Source: Caulobacter zeae
GTDB taxonomy: Bacteria > Pseudomonadota > Alphaproteobacteria > Caulobacterales > Caulobacteraceae
Direction of reading: 5' to 3'
Length of the DNA stretch: 64,000 nucleotides
Assembly (NCBI RefSeq): GCF_002858925.1
Contig: NZ_PJRS01000011.1
Location: 124,001-188,000, forward strand
A program made the position numbers and the translations under genes. The notes beneath the pieces are model-generated. The model ran no database searches, was not told the origin of the DNA, and was given only the letters and a program-made list of their open reading frames with translations. Of this stretch, positions 7,946 to 15,592 are shown piece by piece; the first letter of the stretch is position 1; each line of letters opens with the position of its first letter.

Positions 7946-9895
7946 TTAGAACTCTTCCCACTCGTCGACCTTGGTCGCCAGGGCGGTCGAGCCGCCGGGG
8001 CGGCCCGGGCGGACGAAGGTCTGGGCGCGGGCCTGGGCGGCGTGCACCGGGTTGGCGCGCGGGGCGGCGGGCGCGGCCGGGGCCGAGGCGCGGGCGGCGC
8101 TCTCGGCGCCGACCTTGAAGCGGCCGACCAAGGCGGCCAGCTCGCCGGTCTCGCCCTTCAGCGAGTGGGTGGCGGCGGTGGCTTCCTCGACCATGGCGGC
8201 GTTCTGCTGAACGACCTGGTCCATCTGGTTCACGGCGGTGTTGACCTGGTGCAGGCCGGTCGACTGCTCGGTGGCCGAGGCGGCGATCTCGGTGACCAGG
8301 GCGTCGATGGTGGCGACCTGCTCGACGATGCGCTGCAGGGCCTCGCCGGTCTGGCCGACCAGCGACACGCCCGAGCCGACCTGCTGGGTCGAGGTCGAGA
8401 TCAGGGTCTTGATCTCCTTGGCGGCCTCGGCCGAGCGCTGGGCGAGAGCCCGGACTTCCTGGGCGACGACCGCGAAGCCCTTGCCGGCGTCACCCGCCCG
8501 CGCCGCTTCGACGCCGGCGTTCAGCGCCAGGAGGTTGGTCTGGAAGGCGATCTCGTCGATCACCCCGATGATGTTGCCGATCTGGCCCGAGGACTGCTCG
8601 ATGCCGGCCATCGCGCTGACCGCCTGGCTGACGATGGCGCCCGAGCGCTCGGCGTCGGCGCGGGCGGCGGCGACCACGCTGGAGGCCTCCTTGGCGCCGG
8701 CGGCGGTCTTGCGGACGGTGGCGGTGATCTCGTCGAGGGCGGCGGCGGTCTCTTCCAGGCTGGCGGCCTGCTGCTCGGTGCGGCGCGACAGGTCGTCCGA
8801 GGCCTGGGCGATCTCCTCGGAACCGGCGCGGATGCCGCCGGTGGCGCCGTTGATGCCGCGCAGGGCGTCCTGCAGGCGGCCGGCGGCGGCGTTGAAGTCG
8901 CTCTTCAGCTGCTGGGCCTTGGGGGCGAACTCGGCGTTGATGCGGTAGGTCAGGTCGCCGTCGGCCAGCGAGCCCAAGGCTTCGGCCAGGGCGGTGATGG
9001 CGATGCGGTCGACCTCGGCCTCGGCGGCCTTTTCGGCCTCGCGCTCGACGCGCTCGCGCTCGGTGCGGGCGGCGGCGGCGGCGGCTTCCTCTTCCAGACG
9101 CAGCTTGTGGATGGCGGCGTCCTTGAAGGTGGCGACGGCGCCGGCCATCTCGCCGATCTCGTCCTTGCGGCCCGAGGCCGGCACGGCGACGCTGTTGTCG
9201 CCCGAGGCTAGGCGGCGCATGGCGGTGGTCATGGCCGCGACCGGGGCGGCGATGCCGCCGGTCAGCATCAGGCCGCCGCCGACGGCGACCGCCAGGGTGA
9301 CGGCGATGCCGATGGCCAGGACCAGGGTGCTGCGCAGCGAGGCGGCGGCCTGGGCGGCGGTCTCGGCGGCGACGACGGCTTCGGCGTCGGTGGTGATGGC
9401 TTCGATGGCTTCTTCCACCGGCTCGACGGCCTTGTCGGCGACGCCGTCGTGCTTGACCAGGTCGATGGCCTGGGCGCGGGTGGCCGGATCGGCCCCCAGC
9501 TTCTCGGCCGGCTCGATGGCCTGGGCGCGGTAGGCGGCGTAGGCGGCGTCGACGGCGGCGATGCGGGCCAGATCGGCCTCGTCCTTGCCCGCCAGCTTGC
9601 GCAGCTCGTCCAGGGCGGCCACGAACTTGGGCTTGTGGGCGTTCTCCAGGCGGTCGACGTAGTAGGCGTCGCCCGACAGCAGGAAGCCGCGCAGCGAGTT
9701 CTCCTGGCGGGTCAGGCGGAAGGCGGCGGTGTCGGCGGCGCGCAGGCTGGCGTGCGCCACGGCCGTGCGCTGCACCGAGCCCTTGTAGGCCTGCTGGTTG
9801 ATGAACAGCGTAACGCCCATGGCCACGATCGCGGCCAGCATCGCGCCGAACACGACCATCAGCTTCTGGGGAATCTTCAAATCACCAAACCGCAC
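7946..9895 (-). CDS. Methyl-accepting chemotaxis protein
   Basis: The 649-residue transmembrane receptor has TM1 at about residues 13-33, a small periplasmic four-helix domain with [10 protein letters not shown] as in CHASE3-like sensors, TM2 near [19 protein letters not shown], a HAMP domain, and a signalling domain with the conserved hairpin [20 protein letters not shown]. It ends in DEWEEF, an aromatic/acidic pentapeptide like the C-terminal tethers that bind CheR or CheB. The start is GTG 9895: the sequence there has GGAGG six bases upstream and gives the usual [11 protein letters not shown] beginning; the longer open frame to 9979 has neither. The ligand is unknown. It is monocistronic, with a terminator downstream. 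Confidence 0.95.
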   Translation of the reverse strand: MRFGDLKIPQKLMVVFGAMLAAIVAMGVTLFINQQAYKGSVQRTAVAHASLRAADTAAFRLTRQENSLRGFLLSGDAYYVDRLENAHKPKFVAALDELRKLAGKDEADLARIAAVDAAYAAYRAQAIEPAEKLGADPATRAQAIDLVKHDGVADKAVEPVEEAIEAITTDAEAVVAAETAAQAAASLRSTLVLAIGIAVTLAVAVGGGLMLTGGIAAPVAAMTTAMRRLASGDNSVAVPASGRKDEIGEMAGAVATFKDAAIHKLRLEEEAAAAAARTERERVEREAEKAAEAEVDRIAITALAEALGSLADGDLTYRINAEFAPKAQQLKSDFNAAAGRLQDALRGINGATGGIRAGSEEIAQASDDLSRRTEQQAASLEETAAALDEITATVRKTAAGAKEASSVVAAARADAERSGAIVSQAVSAMAGIEQSSGQIGNIIGVIDEIAFQTNLLALNAGVEAARAGDAGKGFAVVAQEVRALAQRSAEAAKEIKTLISTSTQQVGSGVSLVGQTGEALQRIVEQVATIDALVTEIAASATEQSTGLHQVNTAVNQMDQVVQQNAAMVEEATAATHSLKGETGELAALVGRFKVGAESAARASAPAAPAAPRANPVHAAQARAQTFVRPGRPGGSTALATKVDEWEEF

Positions 9896-10104
9896 GATCC
9901 GCCTCCGGATATCTGCCCCGACGATGTGCGCGACAGCACACGTCCTCGCTGCAAGCTCTGGCGAGATCGCGGTTTCCACGGGATTAACCGTAGTGTGGCG
10001 GAACGTCGCACCCCAAGACCGGGGTTATATGCCGATGGTCAGCGACCCGGTGTCAGCAACTTCCTCAGGTTGCGGCGTGTAAGGGGTTACCGCTGATAAC
10101 AACA

Positions 10105-10135
10105 CACCCCGCTCCACCTGTGGCGGAGCGGGGTG
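10105..10135 (-). terminator. Terminator-like hairpin downstream of polA
   Basis: An 11-bp perfect stem (CACCCCGCTCC / GGAGCGGGGTG) with a 9-base loop lies 44 bases after the polA stop. The following minus-strand sequence TGTTGTTATC is only moderately T-rich. The rest of 9896-10178 holds the chemoreceptor upstream region; I see no gene in it. Confidence 0.6.
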
Positions 10136-10178
10136 CGACAAAGAGACGGGCCGAAAATATTTCGCTCCGAGGCCTGAT

Positions 10179-13085
10179 CTAGTGAGCCTCGTCCCAGTTC
10201 AGGGCCGCGCGGGCCTCGACCGTCAGGGGCACGGAAAGCGCCACGGCCGGCTCGGCCGCGCCCTCCATCACCCGCCGGGCGACCGCGCACACCGCGTCAG
10301 CTTCTTCCTGCGGGGCCTCGAACACCAGTTCGTCGTGCACCTGCAGCAGCATGCGGGCCTTCAGGCCTTCCTGCTCGAGCGCGGCGGGCATGCGGGCCAT
10401 GGCCCGGCGCATGACGTCGGCGGCGGCGCCCTGGATCGGGGCGTTGATGGCCGCGCGCTCGGAGAACTGCCGCTGGCCCACCGACTTGGCGTGGATGTCG
10501 GGGATGTTGATCTTGCGGCCGAAGATCGTGGTCACGTAGCCGTGCTCGCGCACGAAGGCCTTGGTGGCGTCCATATAGGCCTGGATGCCGGGGAAGCGCT
10601 CGAAATAGGTCTTGATGTAGGCTCCGGCCTCGCCCTGGCCGATGCCCAGCTGGTTGGCCAGGCCGAAGGCGCTGATGCCGTAGACGATGCCGAAGTTGAT
10701 GGCCTTGGCCCGGCGGCGGATCAGCGGGTCCATGCCCTCGATCGGGGTGTCGAACATCTCCGAGGCGGTCATGGCATGGATGTCGAGCCCGTCGCGGAAG
10801 GCCTGCTGAAGTTGCGGGATCTGGCCGATGTGGGCCAAGAGGCGCAGCTCGATCTGGCTGTAGTCGGCGCTGATCAGCACCTTGCCGGCCTCGGCCACGA
10901 AGGCCTTGCGGATCTTGCGGCCCTCCTCGGTGCGGACCGGGATGTTCTGGAGGTTCGGGTCCGACGACGACAGGCGGCCCGTCGTGGTCGCGGCCAGGGC
11001 GTAGGAGGTGTGGACCCGGCCCGTGCGCTCGCTGATCGCGGCGATCAGGTTCTCGGTATAGGTGCCCTTCAGCTTCGACAGCTGGCGCCAGTCGAGCAGC
11101 ACGCGCGGCAGCTCGTGTTCATTGGCCAGGCTTTCCAGCACGTCGCTGTCGGTGGACCACTGGCCCGTGGCGGTCTTCTTGCCGCCCTTCATGTTCAGCT
11201 CGCCGAACAGCACGTCGCCGATCTGCTTGGGGCTGCCCAGGTTGAACGGACGGCCGGCCAGTTTCTGGGCCTGCTCCTCGAAGTCGGCCATCCGCAGCGA
11301 GAACTCGTTGGACAGGCGGCGCAGGGTCTCCGGATCGACGCGGACGCCGTCGTTCTCCATGGTCGCCAGCACGCCCGGCATCGGCCGCTCGAGGGTCTCG
11401 TAGACCGTCAGCAGGCCCTCGGCCGCCAGGCGAGGACGCAGGACGTTGTAGAGCCGCAGGGTGACGTCGGCGTCCTCGGCGGCGTAGGCCGTGGCCTTGT
11501 CGAGAGCCACGTGCTTGAAGCTGATCTGGCTCTTTCCCGTGCCGGCCACTTCCTTGAACGGGATGGGCTTGTGGCCCAGCCACAGCTCCGACAGTTCGTC
11601 CATGCCGTGGCCGTGCAGGCCTGCTTCCAGCACGTAGCTGATCAGCATGGTGTCCTCGATCGGGGCGACGGCGATCCCCCGGCGGGCCATCACGGCGATG
11701 TCGTACTTGGCGTTCTGGGCCACCTTCAGCACCGCCGGGTCTTCCAGCAGCGGCTTCAGCGCGGCCAGGGCCTCTTCCTCGGAGATCTGCTCCAGCTTGG
11801 CCGGCGCCTCGAAGGCCAGGCCCCCGTCCTGCGGCTTGTCCTCGTGGCTGACGGGGATGTAGCAGGCCTCGCCCGGGGCGATGGCCAGCGACACGCCGCA
11901 CAGGCCGGCATTGGCCGACGACAGGGCGTCGGTCTCGGTGTCGAAGGCGACGATCCCCTTGGCCCGAGCCTTGTCGATCCACACCTGCAAGGTCGGCAGG
12001 TCGCGCACGCAGACGTAAGCAGCGGTGTCGATGGCGACGGGTTCAGCCACCGGATTGGCCGCGGCGCGGGCGGCGGCCGAGACGTAGGAGACGCTGGTCA
12101 CCGGCGCGGTCACGGCCTTGTCCGAAGGACGGGCCTCCAGCGTGCGCGGCGCGGCCGCGGCGTTGCCGTCGCCCACCCGGCGAGCCAGGGTGCGGAACTC
12201 CATCTCCTCGAGGAAGGCGGCCAGCACGGCCTTGTCGGGCTCGCGCACCACCAGGTCGTCCAGCGGCTCGGGCAGGGGAGTGTTGCAGTCCAGCGTGACC
12301 AGGGCCTTGGACAGGCGGATCTGGTCGGCGAAGTTGAGCAGGGTCTCGCGGCGCTTGGGCTGCTTGATCTCGCCGGCGCGGGCCAGCAGCGTGTCGAGGT
12401 CGCCGTATTCGGTGATCAGCTGGGCGGCGGTCTTGACGCCAATGCCGGGAGCTCCCGGAACGTTGTCGACGCTGTCGCCGCACAGCGACTGCACGTCGAC
12501 CACCTGCTCGGGATAGACGCCGAACTTCTCGAACACTTCGTTTCGGCCGATGCGCACGCCCTTCATGGGATCGAACATCGAGACGCTGTCGCCGACCAGC
12601 TGCATCAGGTCCTTGTCGGACGAGACGATGACGGCCTCGCCGCCGGCGTCGCGGGCGGCGCAGGCATAGGCGGCGATCAGGTCGTCGGCCTCGTAGCCGG
12701 GCAGCTCGATGGCCGGCACGCCGAAGGCCCGGGTGGCGTCGCGCACCAGCGGGAACTGCGGGATCAGGTCTTCCGGCGCCGGCGGACGGTGGGCCTTGTA
12801 TTGGTCGTACAGCTTGTTGCGGAACGTCTTTTCCGAGTGGTCCCAGATCACCGCCAGGTGCGTGGGCGCGTCGCCCTGCATGTCGCGCATCAGCTTCCAC
12901 AGCATGTTGCAGAAGCCCTGCACCGCGCCGACGGGCAGGCCGTCGCTCTTGCGGGTCAGGGGCGGCAGGGCGTGGTAGGCGCGGAACAGATAGGCCGAGC
13001 CGTCCACCAGGAACAGGCGCAGGGCGGGGCCGTCCTGGGTCAGGGGACGGGTCTGGGCGGATTCGGGCGCGGCGGCGTCGGTCAT
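10179..13085 (-). CDS. polA: DNA polymerase I
   Basis: The 968-residue product has the three domains of PolA in order: a 5' nuclease (LFLVDGSAYLFRAYHALP, YEADDLIAAYA, VSSDKDLMQLVGD, GVKTAAQLI), a 3'-5' exonuclease region (GIVAFDTETDAL, around 380) and the family A polymerase with motif A DYSQIELRLLAH, the O-helix RRRAKAINFGIVYGIS and motif C QVHDELVFEAP. It fills Okazaki and repair gaps in the cytoplasm. Two in-frame starts, ATG 13097 and ATG 13085, are possible; neither has a good Shine-Dalgarno sequence and the first four residues are not informative. It is divergent from the TonB-C-repeat gene. Confidence 0.98.
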   Translation of the reverse strand: MTDAAAPESAQTRPLTQDGPALRLFLVDGSAYLFRAYHALPPLTRKSDGLPVGAVQGFCNMLWKLMRDMQGDAPTHLAVIWDHSEKTFRNKLYDQYKAHRPPAPEDLIPQFPLVRDATRAFGVPAIELPGYEADDLIAAYACAARDAGGEAVIVSSDKDLMQLVGDSVSMFDPMKGVRIGRNEVFEKFGVYPEQVVDVQSLCGDSVDNVPGAPGIGVKTAAQLITEYGDLDTLLARAGEIKQPKRRETLLNFADQIRLSKALVTLDCNTPLPEPLDDLVVREPDKAVLAAFLEEMEFRTLARRVGDGNAAAAPRTLEARPSDKAVTAPVTSVSYVSAAARAAANPVAEPVAIDTAAYVCVRDLPTLQVWIDKARAKGIVAFDTETDALSSANAGLCGVSLAIAPGEACYIPVSHEDKPQDGGLAFEAPAKLEQISEEEALAALKPLLEDPAVLKVAQNAKYDIAVMARRGIAVAPIEDTMLISYVLEAGLHGHGMDELSELWLGHKPIPFKEVAGTGKSQISFKHVALDKATAYAAEDADVTLRLYNVLRPRLAAEGLLTVYETLERPMPGVLATMENDGVRVDPETLRRLSNEFSLRMADFEEQAQKLAGRPFNLGSPKQIGDVLFGELNMKGGKKTATGQWSTDSDVLESLANEHELPRVLLDWRQLSKLKGTYTENLIAAISERTGRVHTSYALAATTTGRLSSSDPNLQNIPVRTEEGRKIRKAFVAEAGKVLISADYSQIELRLLAHIGQIPQLQQAFRDGLDIHAMTASEMFDTPIEGMDPLIRRRAKAINFGIVYGISAFGLANQLGIGQGEAGAYIKTYFERFPGIQAYMDATKAFVREHGYVTTIFGRKINIPDIHAKSVGQRQFSERAAINAPIQGAAADVMRRAMARMPAALEQEGLKARMLLQVHDELVFEAPQEEADAVCAVARRVMEGAAEPAVALSVPLTVEARAALNWDEAH

Positions 13086-13226
13086 GGCGGCGAACATAAG
13101 GGGATCGGGCGCGCGCCGGAACCCTTGCCGAGCGCGCCTTGCACGGTTGCTGACGCCGGGTGGCTGGGCTATGGCTCAGCCCTGGGTCGAGTATGCGGGC
13201 GGGGGCCCGAGACCCGAGGGGGCGTC

Positions 13227-14561
13227 GTGTCTTTCATTCGTTTCGGTTCGGTCGCGGCCCTGCTGGTGCTGGCGGGTCTTCCCACGTCCTCGAATGCGGC
13301 CGAGGAGGGGCGGCTGGTGTTCGCCGCTCGGCCCAAGGCGTCGGAGATCAAGGCCGCGTTTCCGGCCGGGGCCACCGTCACCGGTGACGCCGAGGTCGAG
13401 TGCGTGGTCGCCGACAAGGGCGCGCTGGCCGACTGCAAGGTGCTGAGCGAGTACCCGATGAACCGCGGCTTCGGCGCGGCCGCCCTGGGCCTGGCCGATC
13501 GCTACAAGGTCAAGGTCAAGGACGAGGCCGGCGCTTCGAGCATCGGCCGCAAGGTCTCCTATTCGCTCGAGTTCCTGGCGCCCGGCGACGCCAATCCGAA
13601 CTGGGTGCGCAAGCCGACGGGCCAGGACCTGGCGGGCGTTTTCCCGGTCGCCGCGGTCAAGGCCGGCAAGGACGGCCGGGCCGTTATCCGCTGCCGGGTC
13701 ACGACCGAGGGCTTCCTGGACCGTTGCGCGGTGCTGTCGGAAAGCCCGGCGGGCCTGGGCTTCGGCCATTCGGCCCTGGCGCTGGCCCCGCAGTTCCTGA
13801 TGAGCCCCAAGATCCGCGCCGGCCAGCGCGTCGAGACCGAGGTCACGGTGCCGATCAACTGGGCGGGCCTGGCCGAGGGCGGTTTCGCGTCGGTCAGCAA
13901 GGAGCGGCTGATCCTGGATCCGCCATGGAAGTCGGCGCCCAGCCTGGCGCAGGTCGAGGCCGCCTGGCCCAAGGCCGCCGCGGGCGAGGACAACGGCCAG
14001 GCCGCCCTGCGCTGCGGGATCAAGGAAAGCGGCGCGCTGGACGACTGCGAGGTGATCTCCGAACTGCCCAAGGGCAAGGGGTTCGGCAAGGCGGCTCTCG
14101 GGCTGGCTGATCACTTCAAGGTGTCGATAGGGCCGGGCGACGCCAAGATGGTCAAGCTGATCCACGTGGACGTGCCGTTTCGTTTCCGGCCGCCGGGCGC
14201 GACCGGCCGCCAGCTGACCAAGCCGCGCTGGATCCAGATGGCCGACGCCGAGGGGCTGGCCATGGCCTTCCCCCAGGCCGCCCGCAAGGCGGGGGTGAAG
14301 AACGGCCTGGGCGTGGTGTCCTGCACGGTGACCATCGAGGGCCGGCTGGCCGACTGCGAGGCCGCGCGCGAGGAGCCGGCGGGTCTGGACTTCGCTGCTT
14401 CGGCGATGATCGTGGCCGGCTCCATGCGGATGAACCCGTGGACCAAGGAAGGCGATCCGGTGGACGGCCAGCGCATCCGCCTGCCGATCCGCTTCGAAGG
14501 CGTCGAACTGGAAGAGGAAGAGGGGGCCGCCGAGGCCCCGACGGCGGCGGCCAAGCCCTGA
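13227..14561 (+). CDS. Exported protein of four tandem TonB-C-like repeats
   Basis: The 444-residue product has a signal peptide (FGSVAALLVLAGLPTSSNA) and four repeats of about 100 residues. Each resembles the C-terminal domain of TonB-type energy transducers (ending in GFGxAALGLADRYKV-like helices) and each holds one cysteine pair in the pattern C-x10-C: ECVVADKGALADC, RCRVTTEGFLDRC, RCGIKESGALDDC, SCTVTIEGRLADC. Unlike TonB there is no retained membrane anchor or proline-rich spacer, so it would be a free periplasmic protein, possibly binding receptors or peptidoglycan. GTG 13227 is chosen because GAGGGGG lies just upstream and the signal peptide starts there; the frame stays open for 3 kb upstream only because it is a shadow of polA. 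Confidence 0.8.
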   Translation: MSFIRFGSVAALLVLAGLPTSSNAAEEGRLVFAARPKASEIKAAFPAGATVTGDAEVECVVADKGALADCKVLSEYPMNRGFGAAALGLADRYKVKVKDEAGASSIGRKVSYSLEFLAPGDANPNWVRKPTGQDLAGVFPVAAVKAGKDGRAVIRCRVTTEGFLDRCAVLSESPAGLGFGHSALALAPQFLMSPKIRAGQRVETEVTVPINWAGLAEGGFASVSKERLILDPPWKSAPSLAQVEAAWPKAAAGEDNGQAALRCGIKESGALDDCEVISELPKGKGFGKAALGLADHFKVSIGPGDAKMVKLIHVDVPFRFRPPGATGRQLTKPRWIQMADAEGLAMAFPQAARKAGVKNGLGVVSCTVTIEGRLADCEAAREEPAGLDFAASAMIVAGSMRMNPWTKEGDPVDGQRIRLPIRFEGVELEEEEGAAEAPTAAAKP

Positions 14562-14669
14562 GGCTCGATCCCGCCAAGGCGGCGCTTTGCAACCAGTGTT
14601 CGCCCAAATGAGGCGAGATCGCCCTTAAGGCGCCCCATGCTGGACCTGTGGGCGGTTTACAGGCAAAAG

Positions 14670-14694
14670 CACGTCCGCCCGTGAGGCGGATGTG
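14670..14694 (+). terminator. Weak terminator-like hairpin
   Basis: CACGTCCGCC pairs with GGCGGATGTG (one G-T pair) around a 5-base loop, about 110 bases after the TonB-C-repeat gene. No T run follows, so termination would be weak. It may belong to a larger fold, as GGGAACC (14713-14719) also pairs with GGTTCCC further on. Confidence 0.3.
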
Positions 14695-14705
14695 ATCCGT
14701 CTGGC

Positions 14706-14731
14706 GGAACCTGGGAACCTCAGGGCACGTC
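14706..14731 (+). promoter_or_regulatory. Candidate general-stress (EcfG/SigT type) promoter
   Basis: GGAAC at 14706-14710 and CGTC at 14728-14731, 17 bases apart, approximate the GGAAC / CGTT elements used by the alphaproteobacterial general stress sigma factor (SigT in Caulobacter). It lies about 57 bases before the small exported protein at 14788. The final C instead of T and the spacing make this tentative. Confidence 0.35.
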
Positions 14732-14787
14732 AGAGGCTTGGTTCCCTACGAGTAAAAGCGCCCTCCCCGACGCGGATACTGTTGAGC

Positions 14788-14982
14788 ATGACCTTGAAGA
14801 AGACCATCGCCCTGGGCCTTGGCCTGGGAAGTTGCAGCCTTGTGGTCGCCGGCGTCCTGGCGACCGGCGTTCTGGCCCCGCCGTCCGCGCCCGACGCGAT
14901 GACCAGCGAGCCCGTCGAGCTACGCGCGCCCCTGGCGCCGGCCGAGCAGGGCGCGCCCCTGCCCAAGCAGTACGAGGTCTGA
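14788..14982 (+). CDS. Small exported or membrane-anchored protein, 64 residues
   Basis: The product starts MTLKKTIALGLGLGS and has one hydrophobic segment to about residue 30 (SLVVAGVLATGVLAPP), then a short proline- and alanine-rich tail ending PLPKQYEV. It has the form of a small exported or single-helix membrane protein; I do not recognise a family. ATG 14788 is chosen over the in-frame ATG 14692 because the latter adds a hydrophilic, arginine-rich stretch in front of the hydrophobic segment. The Shine-Dalgarno is weak (GTTGAG). A possible stress promoter lies upstream, which would fit a small envelope protein. It is followed by the left arm of the DUF559 inverted-repeat element. Confidence 0.55.
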   Translation: MTLKKTIALGLGLGSCSLVVAGVLATGVLAPPSAPDAMTSEPVELRAPLAPAEQGAPLPKQYEV

Positions 14983-15048
14983 GGCTCGAAGCCTCTCCGA
15001 CCTCCTGATTTCCCGTCATTTCCGCCCTTGTGGTGGAAGTTGCCCATA

Positions 15049-15113
15049 AGGAATCCCTCTCTCTTAGAGAGAGGGAGGGGCCCGCGCCGCAAGGCGTGGG
15101 AGGGTGAGTGGTT
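15049..15113. repeat. Left inverted-repeat arm bracketing the DUF559 gene
   Basis: This 65-bp arm matches the reverse complement of 15522-15585. The first 36 and last 16 bases are identical; the middle differs. It contains an outer hairpin (CCCTCTCTCTTAGAGAGAGGG type) and an inner hairpin with stem CGCC/GGCG and GCAA loop. Its inner end overlaps the TAA stop of the DUF559 gene. Confidence 0.9.
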
Positions 15114-15489
15114 ACGGCCTGGCCGACCGGAGCGCGGACAGTAGCTCGTCGGCGGTCCCGCCGGGATCGGCCAGGACCCGCTCGTTGCGGAACCTCAACA
15201 CCACGTATCCAAGCTGCTGCAGCGTTTCGGTGCGCTGGTCGTCATAGTCTTCGCGACCGTCATGAGCCGCGCCGTCGAGCTCCACAATCAGCTTGCCCGC
15301 CTCGCAGACGAAGTCCGCGAAATAGCGATCGATCGCAATCTGCCGCATGAACTTGAAGCCTGAGAGGCGACGGTTGCGGACAAGGGCCCAAAGCGTCTTT
15401 TCCGCCTGGGTTTGCTTCTGACGAAGGCGGCGGGCGTAGGCGGTCCTGTCCATCAGCAAAGCCTGGACGCTGCGCTCGCGCCTTTTCAA
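15112..15489 (-). CDS. DUF559 endonuclease-like protein
   Basis: The 125-residue product is a full DUF559 domain, a small family with the PD-(D/E)XK / Vsr-like nuclease fold. Visible marks are AEKTLWALVRNRRLSGFKFMRQ (30-50), the candidate acidic residues D59 (FADFVCE) and E70 and D72 (IVELDG), H76, and YDDQRTETLQQLGYVVLRFRN (82-101). It probably cuts or binds DNA in the cytoplasm. Starts at ATG 15489 (MKRRER) or ATG 15453 (MDRTAY) are both possible. The gene is bracketed by 65-bp inverted repeats: one begins within its stop codon, the other lies 32 bases upstream of its start. No methylase or other partner is adjacent, so it is not an ordinary restriction system. A role in spreading the repeats is inference. 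Confidence 0.88.
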   Translation of the reverse strand: MKRRERSVQALLMDRTAYARRLRQKQTQAEKTLWALVRNRRLSGFKFMRQIAIDRYFADFVCEAGKLIVELDGAAHDGREDYDDQRTETLQQLGYVVLRFRNERVLADPGGTADELLSALRSARP

Positions 15490-15521
15490 TCAAAGGAATG
15501 GGGATTTTTCTGCGAGGACGA

Positions 15522-15585
15522 AACCACTCACCCTCCCACCGCTGCGCGGCGGGCCCCTCCCTCTCTCTAAGAGAGAGGGATTCCT
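15522..15585. repeat. Right inverted-repeat arm bracketing the DUF559 gene
   Basis: This is the partner of 15049-15113 in inverted orientation. Its inner hairpin is CCGC-GCA-GCGG instead of CGCC-GCAA-GGCG: both sides of the stem changed together, so pairing was kept. It also lies just downstream of the histidine kinase gene (stop at 15593) and could act there as a 3' stem. Confidence 0.9.
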
Positions 15586-15592
15586 CGGGCGG

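Noticed and set aside
10182..13226. Very long plus-strand open frame opposite polA
   Set aside because: It is a shadow of polA caused by high GC. The composition is low-complexity Gly/Val/Gln/Arg without any motif; only the part from 13227 is a gene.
15112..15489. DUF559 gene as part of a restriction-modification or Vsr repair system
   Set aside because: No methyltransferase or mismatch repair gene is adjacent, and the gene is flanked by inverted repeats instead.
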